A stretch of DNA of 12,343 nt from Lachnospiraceae bacterium UBA6987 (lineage in GTDB: Bacteria > Bacillota > Clostridia > Lachnospirales > Lachnospiraceae), in NCBI GenBank assembly GCA_002449955.1, contig DJYD01000037.1:10884-23226 (forward strand), written 5' to 3'. Positions 6,041-11,724 of this stretch are shown here, piece after piece (positions within the stretch are counted from its first letter, which is position 1; every line of letters begins with the position of its first letter). The notes under the pieces are model-generated. The model worked only from the letters and a program-made list of their open reading frames with translations, was not told the origin of the DNA and made no database searches. The translations under genes and the position numbers were made by a program.

Positions 6041-6346
6041 CTATTTATCGATCGCTTCCAGCAGAAAACTGACCGGCCGGAAGCCGTCGTTGCAGGAGAT
6101 CATGGCGGACGCAGGATTTTTCATCCAGCCGTCAAAGAAATTTCCGCCGCCGGCCGCAAGGTCCCGCACAAACGCTTCCATGCTGCCCCAGGCGCTCTCG
6201 CAGAAGCCCTCCGGCTTTTCTCCGCCGCGGGCGATGAAGACGTCGCCTTCCCGCATATCGCAGGCGTGTTCAATGGGGTTTTCAAAGCGCGCCATGAGGT
6301 CCGGATACGTGCTGATCCGCATGACGCTTATTCTGACGTCCTTCAT
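6041..6346 (-). CDS. TIGR04076 family protein
   Basis: This 101-residue protein matches the TIGR04076 family from end to end: MKDVRISVMRISTYPDLMAR at the start, then REGDVFIARGGEKPEGFCES, a GGNFFDGWMK segment, and CNDGFRPVSFLLEAI at the end. Three conserved Cys (29, 49, 85) suggest a metal or redox site. The function of the family is unknown; it is often found beside redox or radical SAM genes in anaerobes. The ATG overlaps the stop of the rhodanese gene as ATGA (6343-6346), so the two are translationally coupled. A GGAGAGG site lies within the preceding gene's last codons. Confidence 0.9.
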   Translation of the reverse strand: MKDVRISVMRISTYPDLMARFENPIEHACDMREGDVFIARGGEKPEGFCESAWGSMEAFVRDLAAGGGNFFDGWMKNPASAMISCNDGFRPVSFLLEAIDK

Positions 6347-6777
6347 TTTGCCGCCTCTCCGATTACCGTCTCTCCGGTCCAGGTATTGATGCCGCCGAAC
6401 TCGTAGATCCGCGCGTAGCCCATGTCGAAGAGCTTCTGCGCCGCCTGCTTGCTGCGGTTGCCGCTTCGGCAGTAGATCAGAATGATCTGATTTTTGTCGG
6501 GCAGCTCGGACGGCTGTTCCGTTCCTATGCTTTCATTCGGAATGCAGATCGCCCCTGGAATATGGCCGGTAGCATATTCATCCGGTCTGCGGACGTCCAC
6601 GACAATATGTCCGTCATTCTTTTTCATCATTTCCTTCGCTTCAGCCTGCGTGATCTGCTGGTAGCTGTTTATCATGCCGTCTCCGTCCATGATCTGTCCT
6701 TTCTTCGAGCAGCCGATAAGAGCGCCGCATAGAAGCAAAACAGCCGCAAGCGCGATCAGGATATAAACTGTCCTCAT
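6343..6777 (-). CDS. rhodanese-like lipoprotein
   Basis: This is a 144-residue protein from ATG 6775-6777, chosen because AAAGGAG precedes it and it begins a lipoprotein signal: MRTVYILIALAAVLLLCGAL then IGC, with lipobox L-I-G-Cys23. An open frame extends 44 codons further upstream, but it runs through the promoter and a terminator and is not coding. After a short linker the rhodanese domain (about 40-144) shows VVDVRRPDEYATGHIPGA and the active-site loop CRSGNRS with Cys103 as the presumed persulfide-forming residue. The protein would be anchored to the outer face of the membrane and transfer sulfane sulfur or act as a thiol redox protein; which one is not decided by sequence. It is the first gene of the operon reading on to the radical SAM gene. 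Confidence 0.93.
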   Translation of the reverse strand: MRTVYILIALAAVLLLCGALIGCSKKGQIMDGDGMINSYQQITQAEAKEMMKKNDGHIVVDVRRPDEYATGHIPGAICIPNESIGTEQPSELPDKNQIILIYCRSGNRSKQAAQKLFDMGYARIYEFGGINTWTGETVIGEAAK

Positions 6778-6828
6778 TTTCTGCTCTCCTTTGCCGCAAT
6801 ATGCATAAAATCGAAAATTTACAATCAT

Positions 6829-6858
6829 ATAATACCATAAGAGCAAAAGCCTTTTCAA
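6829..6858 (-). promoter_or_regulatory. promoter of the rhodanese/nitroreductase/radical SAM operon
   Basis: On the minus strand TTGAAA (6853-6858) and TATTAT (6829-6834) are 18 bases apart, and TGG directly precedes the -10 box, giving an extended -10. The start site would be near 6822, about 45 bases before ATG 6777. The -35 box touches the T-tract of the upstream terminator, so one unit ends where the next begins. Confidence 0.75.
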
Positions 6859-6859
6859 T

Positions 6860-6897
6860 AAAAAAGGCAGCAGGGTCGTTATCCGGATCCCTGCTGC
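6860..6897 (-). terminator. Rho-independent terminator for the HTH regulator transcript
   Basis: On the minus strand GCAGCAGGG (6889-6897) pairs perfectly with CCCTGCTGC (6867-6875) over a 13-base loop, followed by C and six T (6860-6865). It points away from the HTH gene, whose stop is at 7042, so the transcript carries about 140 bases of 3' sequence that includes the gene remnant at 6916-7041. Confidence 0.85.
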
Positions 6898-6915
6898 ATC
6901 CCGGTTCATCTGCCC

Positions 6916-7041
6916 TCAATATCCGAGGAATTTTTTCAGTTCCTCATTCGGCAGAAGCTCTTTTTCCCGAGACCGAACGAGCCGGCCGGAACGATCTCCA
7001 GATAGCGGTCCAGGAATTCCTCATAGGTCTTTGCTTTTCGC
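6916..7041 (-). pseudogene. frameshifted C-terminal gene remnant
   Basis: Directly after the HTH gene stop the minus strand reads KAKTYEEFLDRYLEIVPAGS then FGLG in one frame. It continues EKELLPNEELKKFLGY in another, ending at TGA 6916-6918. The two halves join if one base is added at the GGG run (CCC on the plus strand, 6966-6968). The combined piece is about 40 codons, strongly coding-like (GAG, CTG, GAA, CGC codons), and has no start codon. I do not recognise the protein. It may be the tail of a deleted gene, or a former extension of the HTH protein cut off by its TAG at 7042-7044. It lies before the terminator at 6860-6897. Confidence 0.5.
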
Positions 7042-7626
7042 CTATTTCTTCAGATCGTACGTGAAGCGCTTATACCTGTTTTCCCCGATCACGAACTTCT
7101 TTTCCGTTACCGGTTTCACGAGCTGCGCGGTCGTCATAAACTCTTTCGTGACAGACACCAGGTACTGCTTCCCGTCCTGCTCCACCAGATAGTCGGCGCC
7201 GCCTTTGTCGATCTGGTCTGCTGCGGTAAACAAGCCGAACACCGGCATGATGGTCCATTCCAGGATGCGCTCCGTTTTGCTGAGCACCTTCTCGCGGATC
7301 AGTGGAACGATCGACTCCGCCTTCGGGAACTTGGCCGTCACCACGGCATCGTACTGACTCCGGCAGTTCTTCGTCTTTTCAAATGCGTTCAGATCGATCG
7401 GTTCTTTCGTCACGGAAAAGTCGAGGCGCCCTTCTTCATCCAGCAGATAGTCGATGCTCACGTCCAAAAGCTGTGAGATCCCCTTCAGGTTCTCGATATC
7501 CGGCATTCCGTTTCCGGACTCCCACTTCGCGACCGCGCTGCGCGAAACGCAGAGCTTTTCCGCCAGCTGCTCCTGGGTATAACCCGCTTTCTTTCTTGCT
7601 TCCTGTAATTTTTCTCCAAATGTCAC
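7042..7626 (-). CDS. XRE-family HTH regulator with an unknown C-terminal domain
   Basis: This is a 194-residue protein if it starts at GTG 7624-7626, eight bases after AAGGAGG; the adjacent GTG 7627-7629 is an alternative. An upstream ATG at 7660-7662 would place the ribosome binding site inside the gene and lies in the promoter. Residues 1-60 form a Cro/C1-type HTH (FGEKLQEARKKAGYTQEQLA then EKLCVSRSAVAKWESGNGMP). The C-terminal ~110 residues have no family I can name. They contain the segment ILEWTIMPVFGLFTAADQID, then YLVEQDGKQYLVSVTKEFM and end YKRFTYDLKK, which looks like a small mixed alpha/beta ligand or interaction domain. The gene has its own promoter (7658-7686), a perfect hairpin just upstream of that, and its own terminator. 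Confidence 0.88.
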   Translation of the reverse strand: MTFGEKLQEARKKAGYTQEQLAEKLCVSRSAVAKWESGNGMPDIENLKGISQLLDVSIDYLLDEEGRLDFSVTKEPIDLNAFEKTKNCRSQYDAVVTAKFPKAESIVPLIREKVLSKTERILEWTIMPVFGLFTAADQIDKGGADYLVEQDGKQYLVSVTKEFMTTAQLVKPVTEKKFVIGENRYKRFTYDLKK

Positions 7627-7657
7627 CACTGTTTCCTCCTTCGGATCAGATGCCCCG

Positions 7658-7686
7658 AGCATAGGGCTCTGCGGGAGAAATGTCCA
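7658..7686 (-). promoter_or_regulatory. promoter of the HTH regulator gene
   Basis: On the minus strand TGGACA (7681-7686) and TATGCT (7658-7663) are exactly 17 bases apart. Transcription would start near 7651, about 25 bases before the GTG start, which leaves just enough room for the AAGGAGG site. The short repeat ATGC-TCGGG-GCAT overlaps the -10 region and could serve autoregulation (inference). Confidence 0.62.
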
Positions 7687-7707
7687 TTAACCGGCTGTGA
7701 CAAGACT

Positions 7708-7722
7708 GTTACGCTCCGTAAC
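7708..7722. repeat. perfect inverted repeat upstream of the HTH promoter
   Basis: GTTACG-CTC-CGTAAC is a perfect 6-bp stem with a 3-base loop, between the stop of the 210-residue gene (7763) and the HTH promoter. Neither side has a T-tract, so it is not a standard terminator. Its symmetry and position about 20 bases before the -35 box fit an operator for a dimeric HTH protein, possibly the one encoded downstream (inference). Confidence 0.4.
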
Positions 7723-7762
7723 GAGGCCGTCCGGGCCCAATCGCCCGCTTGCCTTCAGGCGG

Positions 7763-8395
7763 TCAGTCTGTTGCCGACACGAGCATGACGGCATATCTGC
7801 CGAGAGTCTTATCATATACGCTCCAGCAGCAGGCGCCGTACCATTCATGGCCGGCGTCAAAGAAATCCGACCAGTCCGTTGTCCATTCATAGATATCAAG
7901 CGACTCCGTGCCGTTCGGGAACAGGGCTTCGTTCACTTTTTTGAAGTCCTCGGGCTTGTTTCTTCTGCCGTGCACCGGCTCCATGAGCGCATACCAGTAA
8001 GGAACCGTCGTTCCGAAGTTCTCATCATTCGGTTTCCACTCGGCATCATAAAAAGCGCTGCCATAGTAATCGGTTCTTATAATATTCGGACAGTAGAAAA
8101 ACGCCGGCGGGGCCAGCGGAGAAGGTTGCGCCTTCCCCAGGTCATATGTCAAGGGCCGCAGCCGGTCTGCATAAGCATCTCCGAACATTTCCCGGGCACG
8201 CTCTTTACTCTCTATGCTCTGCTCCGCCAGCCGGTCAAAGACGGCGCGCAGCGCTTCCCTGTGAGAGTTTACCCCCTCATAAGGCTTTTCATCACATAAC
8301 AGATGATAGTCGACCTCACCGACAAGATGATATTCATCGTCCGGATCATATTGTCTGATAAGATCATAGAAAGCGTCGTTATCCAATATTTTCAT
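7763..8395 (-). CDS. conserved-looking hypothetical protein (210 aa)
   Basis: No named family is recognised. The protein is soluble, acidic and rich in Tyr and Trp: DDEYHLVGEVDYHLL near the start, AFFYCPNIIRTDYYGSAFYD in the middle, and a distinctive C-terminus EWYGACCWSVYDKTLGRYAV followed by MLVSATD. Similar endings (G-H-E-W-W/Y-G-x-x-C-W-x-V-Y-D ... SATD) occur in hypothetical proteins of gut Clostridia as far as I recall. There is no signal peptide or membrane helix. The start ATG 8393-8395 has AGGTG six bases upstream. It overlaps the end of the DUF4186 gene by 17 bases, so it is coupled to it and is the last gene of the four-gene operon. Confidence 0.83.
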   Translation of the reverse strand: MKILDNDAFYDLIRQYDPDDEYHLVGEVDYHLLCDEKPYEGVNSHREALRAVFDRLAEQSIESKERAREMFGDAYADRLRPLTYDLGKAQPSPLAPPAFFYCPNIIRTDYYGSAFYDAEWKPNDENFGTTVPYWYALMEPVHGRRNKPEDFKKVNEALFPNGTESLDIYEWTTDWSDFFDAGHEWYGACCWSVYDKTLGRYAVMLVSATD

Positions 8396-8801
8396 CGCAC
8401 ACACCTGCCCGTTTCTTTTTGCGATCTCCCGCTAAGCCGAAATATGTTCGATCCTTTTGCCGGCGAAGCCAGGCCATCAGGAGGCTGACGACCGCTTCCT
8501 GTTCCGTTTCCGTCAGTTCTCTGTGCTGCGGGACGCGGTACCATTTCTCCTTGCATCCGCGGCAGCAGCAGGCCGTGGCGTGCATGGCTTTGAATACCGG
8601 ATGACCGCTCATCGGCGTCTGCTTTCCGTCATTTGCCGGCTCCGCCGGTGAGAGCTTTATTTTGACAAAGTCCTGGGCGTGACGCTTTATCGTATCCTCG
8701 CCTTTTTCTTCAAGATAGGCAAGGTCCTTCCTGCTCAGATGAAAGCTTGCCCGGAATTTCGACCTTGAAAGACGGTCTAATGCTTCTGCAATTGTTGCCA
8801 T
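8379..8801 (-). CDS. DUF4186 family protein
   Basis: This 140-residue protein matches DUF4186. Landmarks in order are RLSRSKFRASFHLSRKDLAY near the N-terminus, IKRHAQDFVKIKL (about 38-50), NDGKQTPMSGHPVF (57-70), then AMHATACCCRGCKEKWY (72-88) and a helix RELTETEQEAVVSLLMAWLR. His67, His74 and the Cys cluster 78-80/83 are arranged like a metal-binding site, although the role of the family is unknown. The last ~20 residues (RKKKRAGVCDENIG) are basic and lie partly in the overlap with the next gene. It is third in the operon, 27 bases after the 63-residue gene. Confidence 0.9.
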   Translation of the reverse strand: MATIAEALDRLSRSKFRASFHLSRKDLAYLEEKGEDTIKRHAQDFVKIKLSPAEPANDGKQTPMSGHPVFKAMHATACCCRGCKEKWYRVPQHRELTETEQEAVVSLLMAWLRRQKDRTYFGLAGDRKKKRAGVCDENIG

Positions 8802-8828
8802 AGGCGTTCCTTGACCGGGGGTTCTGTA

Positions 8829-9020
8829 TCACTTCCCGGATCTTTCGTCAAAATGATCCTCCATTCCCATCTTTTCCATCAGATCTCCCAGGCTCTTGTC
8901 ATACTGAGCCCGGCTGATGGTGTGATGAGAAAGAAACGTGTCAAGCAGCTCCTTCTGCCTGTGATACAATTCAACCTTTTTCTGTGAGGGAGTCAGCTGC
9001 TCCCATTCCGCTTGCTCCAT
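8829..9020 (-). CDS. small helical protein (63 aa)
   Basis: The start ATG 9018-9020 has GGAGG nine bases upstream. The protein is hydrophilic and helical: MEQAEWEQLTPSQKKVELYH, then RQKELLDTFLSHHTISRAQY and a C-terminal DKSLGDLMEKMG. The second half (LLDTFLxxxxISxAQYDKSLxxL) resembles a SHOCT-like short helical hairpin. That pattern is widespread in Firmicutes small proteins and may mediate oligomer or nucleic acid contacts, but this link is only pattern recognition. It sits 30 bases after the 74-residue gene and 27 before DUF4186, so it is second in the operon. Confidence 0.75.
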   Translation of the reverse strand: MEQAEWEQLTPSQKKVELYHRQKELLDTFLSHHTISRAQYDKSLGDLMEKMGMEDHFDERSGK

Positions 9021-9050
9021 GTGTGCAAACCTCCAAACGGTCAGTTCTTT

Positions 9051-9275
9051 TCAGTAGATGGTCTTGATCTCGCCGTCTATGCCGTAGCGTTTCCGAAAGG
9101 CCTCGAGATCCGCCTCGTTCCGGATCAGCATGACCTCGCGGAATCTTCCTCCGGAAATCTCCTGAAAGCCGGCTACCTTTTCCCCGGTGCAGATGCTCGC
9201 CCGAATGACCGGGGTCAGCGCGGCCTTATCATAGGTCTCCCGGGGAGGCGTTTTCTTCTTTATCAGCCATGACAT
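9051..9275 (-). CDS. small conserved protein (74 aa), first gene of the DUF4186 operon
   Basis: The start ATG 9273-9275 has AGGGG nine bases upstream. After a basic N-terminus (MSWLIKKKTPPRETYDKAAL) comes the core TPVIRASICTGEKVAGFQEI, then REVMLIRNEADLEAFRKRYG and an end in IKTIY. Short Clostridial proteins with this SICTGExVAGF ... EVMLIR ... DLxxFxxxYGI pattern exist and are sometimes labelled 'aspartate dehydrogenase' in databases, apparently without basis: 74 residues are far too few for that enzyme. One Cys (Cys29) lies in the conserved core. The function is unknown. Confidence 0.75.
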   Translation of the reverse strand: MSWLIKKKTPPRETYDKAALTPVIRASICTGEKVAGFQEISGGRFREVMLIRNEADLEAFRKRYGIDGEIKTIY

Positions 9276-9335
9276 TGTACAGTACCCCTCGTTATCGTTT
9301 ATCTTCTGCCCGCGCGATATTTCTCTTCAGTCCAT

Positions 9336-9364
9336 ATCATATCATATGACTGCCTGTTCCGAAA
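9336..9364 (-). promoter_or_regulatory. possible promoter of the DUF4186 operon
   Basis: On the minus strand TATGAT (9336-9341) follows TTTCGG (9359-9364) by 17 bases; the -35 match is poor. The -10 region is repeated as overlapping ATATG units (9334-9347). A 7-bp inverted repeat, GAAAGCC (9361-9367) with GGCTTTC (9378-9384), overlaps the -35 box and lies just after the Fic gene, so it may be a weak terminator or an operator. The start would leave a leader of about 50 bases. Confidence 0.4.
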
Positions 9365-9403
9365 GCCCTGCATCGCCGGCTTTCTTCGCCTTCCGGTCTG
9401 CTG

Positions 9404-10294
9404 TCAGTACTTTATGCCGAAATAATCAAGATAGGCCTTGAACCGGTCCTGCGCCGCCAGACAGGTGTCACGGAGCCAGCCCTTCTCATTTTTCCATTCC
9501 TGCAGGCCGCGGTAATAGTACAGTTTCATGTCATCCTCAATGATAAAAGGTACGATTCCGTTCCGCAGACATTCCTTGAAAAGGATCAGCCGTCCCACAC
9601 GGCCGTTCCCGTCCTGGAAAGGATGGATCGACTCAAAGCGATAATGAAAGTCCAGCAAAGCATCAAATGTAACCGTTTCCAGATCCTCGTAGTCTGCAAT
9701 CAGCGCTTTCATCATCTGCGGAACATCCTTCGGCGCCGCAGTTTCTCTGCCGCCGACTTCATTGGCCAGCTTCTTATAATTCCCCACGGCAAACCAGCTT
9801 TTTCTGCTGTCTGCCGTTCCGTTTTTTAAGAGAAGATGCAGCTGCCGGATCATGTTTTCCGTAAGAGGGCGCTTCGCCTGATCGATCATCATGTCTATGC
9901 AGCGGAAATGATTCACGGTCTCCAGAATATCGTCCACATTTACAGTTCCCTCCGGCGCATCCACTGTGTTGGTCTCAAAAATATACCGGGTCTGTTCATG
10001 TGACAGGCGGCTGCCTTCGATATGGTTGGAATTGTAAGTGAGGTCGATCTGCAGCTTATGATAGATGCCTCCGGATAATCCGTTTTCCTTTTCAAAGATC
10101 AGTCTTCCGAGAAGGTCTTCGGGAAGATGCCGCTGTCTTGCTTTTCTTTCCGGCTTCCCGGCGTTATCCGGAATGTTCCAGGTCTTTCCCGTAATGAACG
10201 CCCCGGGGATGCGTCCGTCCGCGCAGTACTGCCGCACGACCCGTTCCGTGATCCCCCATTTTTCACTTGCTTCTTTTACAGAAATAAAGCCCAT
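9404..10294 (-). CDS. Fic family protein with N-terminal HTH and built-in inhibitory helix
   Basis: This 296-residue protein carries the full Fic active-site motif HPFQDGNGRVGR (224-235), with His224 as catalytic base and Asp228/Asn230/Arg235 for the ATP phosphates, so it should be an active AMP-transferase (AMPylator). The inhibitory motif (S/T)xxxE(G/N) is present upstream as SNHIEG (89-94), with Glu93 the residue that blocks productive ATP binding in class II Fic proteins. The beta-flap region GNYKKLANEVGGRETAAPKD precedes the active site. Residues 1-45 (ISVKEASEKWGITERVVRQY then CADGRIPGAF) form a MerR/excisionase-like HTH, a common N-terminal partner in Firmicutes and probably a DNA-binding or autoregulatory module. 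No separate antitoxin gene is adjacent, which fits self-inhibition. A consensus promoter is at 10326-10354; GGTGG precedes the ATG. Confidence 0.94.
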   Translation of the reverse strand: MGFISVKEASEKWGITERVVRQYCADGRIPGAFITGKTWNIPDNAGKPERKARQRHLPEDLLGRLIFEKENGLSGGIYHKLQIDLTYNSNHIEGSRLSHEQTRYIFETNTVDAPEGTVNVDDILETVNHFRCIDMMIDQAKRPLTENMIRQLHLLLKNGTADSRKSWFAVGNYKKLANEVGGRETAAPKDVPQMMKALIADYEDLETVTFDALLDFHYRFESIHPFQDGNGRVGRLILFKECLRNGIVPFIIEDDMKLYYYRGLQEWKNEKGWLRDTCLAAQDRFKAYLDYFGIKY

Positions 10295-10325
10295 TCTGCC
10301 ACCGCCTATCTATGATTACAAGTTT

Positions 10326-10354
10326 AGTATACGCCTCTACCGGCTGTTTTTCAA
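10326..10354 (-). promoter_or_regulatory. consensus promoter of the fic gene
   Basis: On the minus strand TTGAAA (10349-10354) and TATACT (10326-10331) are exactly 17 bases apart, the best -35/-10 pair for any minus-strand gene here. The start near 10319 gives a leader of about 25 bases, so regulation is likely at the promoter. A 6-bp inverted repeat, TTTATC/GATAAA (10370-10375 and 10390-10395), lies upstream and could be an operator for the protein's own HTH (inference). Confidence 0.8.
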
Positions 10355-10426
10355 CTCTTTTTCGGCCCGTTTATCAATTATAATCAGCCGATAAATAGCC
10401 TGGGGCAGGACCGTGGGCACCGCCTG

Positions 10427-11572
10427 TCACGGCGATTCCGTGTCGTCATATTCTCCGTATTCGCAGCCGATGTGAGTCGCCTCGATCTCATCCACTAACT
10501 GCAGTTCTTCACCTACCTTGTCGTAGAGCTTCACCGTGCCCCATCCATTTCCGCCGTTCCAGAGGCGGTTGTGCTTTTTGCTGCCGTCCGGCGCTTCATA
10601 ATTGACTAAGAGCATGTCCTCTTTGCGGCAGAAGACCTCGGTGTCCATTACGGCGTTCCTGTTTTCCTGCCGCACATGCCAGTGCACCAGTTCTTCCTGT
10701 TCTTCAAAGGAAAATTCGGTCTTCACGTTCAGCCAGACATGGGAAAAGTTGAAGTCGTATTCCTTCCCCTCGTAGTAAAACACCCCTAACAGTCTGCGGT
10801 CCAGTGGGACAAAGTAGATCTTCGGCCTCCCGCCGCCGATATCGAATGCGCTGTTTGTCAGCATCCGGCCGTCCCGTTTGCTTTTCAGACAGCTTGAGGC
10901 AAGCCACACCCAGGGCGACGTGAAATCACGGCCCCAGTTTTTATCCGCGTAGCCATAGCTTTTCTCCGGGGTCACGATATATTTCCTGCCGCCGCAGATC
11001 ACGCTGCCGCTTACGGCAGTCTTCATCCCTTCGGCATGCCAGTACATCGCAAAAGCCTCCACGTCCCTGAGCGGTTTGCTGGCTCCGTAGCCCACATTGA
11101 AAGCGATCTGCTTGTCAAGCTTCAGGTCCCAGGAAAGCTCTCCCGCATCGCACATCCATTCCGGGTGCGCCGCCGCTTCCTCCGGAAGAATGCGAATACT
11201 GCCTTTCAGCGCTGTCTCCGAGGCATAGCAGTCCTCCGCCTCCACCTCATACGGGGCATCGCCGTGGATCCGCACCTTACGGAGAGAAAAGAAGCGGTGC
11301 AGCTGGAAATGCTCCCTGCCCCAGGTCCCGGCTTTGACCATAAGGTAGGACGGGTGTCTGCCCGCCCGGCGGTTCTCCGGAAGCTGCCCGAGCGTCGGCT
11401 GATCCTCCGCCAGCGCCGGATTGCAGATAAAGAACTCAATGAAGAAGGGCTTATCTTCCCCGGTCTCCGCATCCTGAGCCGTAAACGAGTGCCACCACCA
11501 GTCATAGCCGTGATGGGCAAGCGGCCCATGAAGCATGAATGCGTTTCGGGTAATATCATGATGATCAAACAT
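10427..11572 (-). CDS. tocopherol cyclase-like family protein
   Basis: This 381-residue protein reads as a member of the tocopherol cyclase-like (PF14249) group of lipocalin-type two-barrel proteins. The N-terminal GYDWWWHSFTAQDAETG (22-38) and FFIEFFICNP, and later SYGYADKNWGRDFTSPWVWL (about 205-224), match the hallmark W-W-x-x-x ... YAEKNWG ... W-x-W stretches. Further strands follow regularly to the C-terminus (IYFVPLDRRLLGVFYYEGKE). In plants the family cyclises tocopherol precursors. In anaerobic bacteria no tocopherol pathway is expected, so the role is unknown and probably concerns another hydrophobic ligand. There is no signal peptide. ATG 11570-11572 has GGAGG ten bases upstream and an extended -10 promoter before it. 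The gene stands alone: the fic gene downstream has its own promoter. Confidence 0.8.
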   Translation of the reverse strand: MFDHHDITRNAFMLHGPLAHHGYDWWWHSFTAQDAETGEDKPFFIEFFICNPALAEDQPTLGQLPENRRAGRHPSYLMVKAGTWGREHFQLHRFFSLRKVRIHGDAPYEVEAEDCYASETALKGSIRILPEEAAAHPEWMCDAGELSWDLKLDKQIAFNVGYGASKPLRDVEAFAMYWHAEGMKTAVSGSVICGGRKYIVTPEKSYGYADKNWGRDFTSPWVWLASSCLKSKRDGRMLTNSAFDIGGGRPKIYFVPLDRRLLGVFYYEGKEYDFNFSHVWLNVKTEFSFEEQEELVHWHVRQENRNAVMDTEVFCRKEDMLLVNYEAPDGSKKHNRLWNGGNGWGTVKLYDKVGEELQLVDEIEATHIGCEYGEYDDTESP

Positions 11573-11595
11573 TATTTCAGTTCCTCCGGTATTTT

Positions 11596-11604
11596 ATTGT
11601 ATCA
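11596..11604 (-). promoter_or_regulatory. extended -10 promoter of the tocopherol cyclase-like gene
   Basis: On the minus strand TGATACAAT (11596-11604) is an extended -10 box, TGn followed by TACAAT. The -35 region 17 bases upstream is poor, which extended -10 promoters tolerate. The start would be about 17 bases before the ATG, with GGAGG between. A short hairpin, CCCTG-AGCAAA-CAGGG, lies just upstream, possibly a weak terminator for transcription entering from the right. Confidence 0.5.
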
Positions 11605-11724
11605 CAAAAGGCCCTGTTTGCTCAGGGATTTATTGACTTTATTCAGTCCGCGTTCACGGGGAAGCTCATTTCATTGGATCACGGGATAAAAAGCAGGCCC
11701 TCGCGGTTTTGCTCCCAACACAAA

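Noticed and set aside
5155..6072. Long plus-strand open frame (305 codons) opposite the radical SAM and nitroreductase genes
   Set aside because: Its product is Arg/His/Gly-rich low-quality sequence, it has no ribosome binding site, and the opposite strand carries two unmistakable enzymes.
6778..6909. N-terminal extension of the rhodanese protein by 44 codons
   Set aside because: It would translate through the promoter and part of the terminator, and it would hide the lipoprotein signal that starts at 6777.
7697..8299. Plus-strand open frame of 200 codons
   Set aside because: It mirrors the 210-residue minus-strand gene, starts without a ribosome binding site and has no recognisable domain.
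9404..10294. Fic protein as part of a two-gene toxin-antitoxin (FicTA) system
   Set aside because: No small antitoxin gene with the inhibitory motif is adjacent; the motif is inside the Fic protein itself.
10360..10426. Terminator after the tocopherol cyclase-like gene
   Set aside because: I could not find a continuous stem with a T-tract; only short imperfect repeats and the TTTATC/GATAAA pair are present.
11036..11689. Plus-strand open frame of 217 codons
   Set aside because: It is an antisense shadow of the tocopherol cyclase-like gene; the GC-rich third positions of that gene keep it open.
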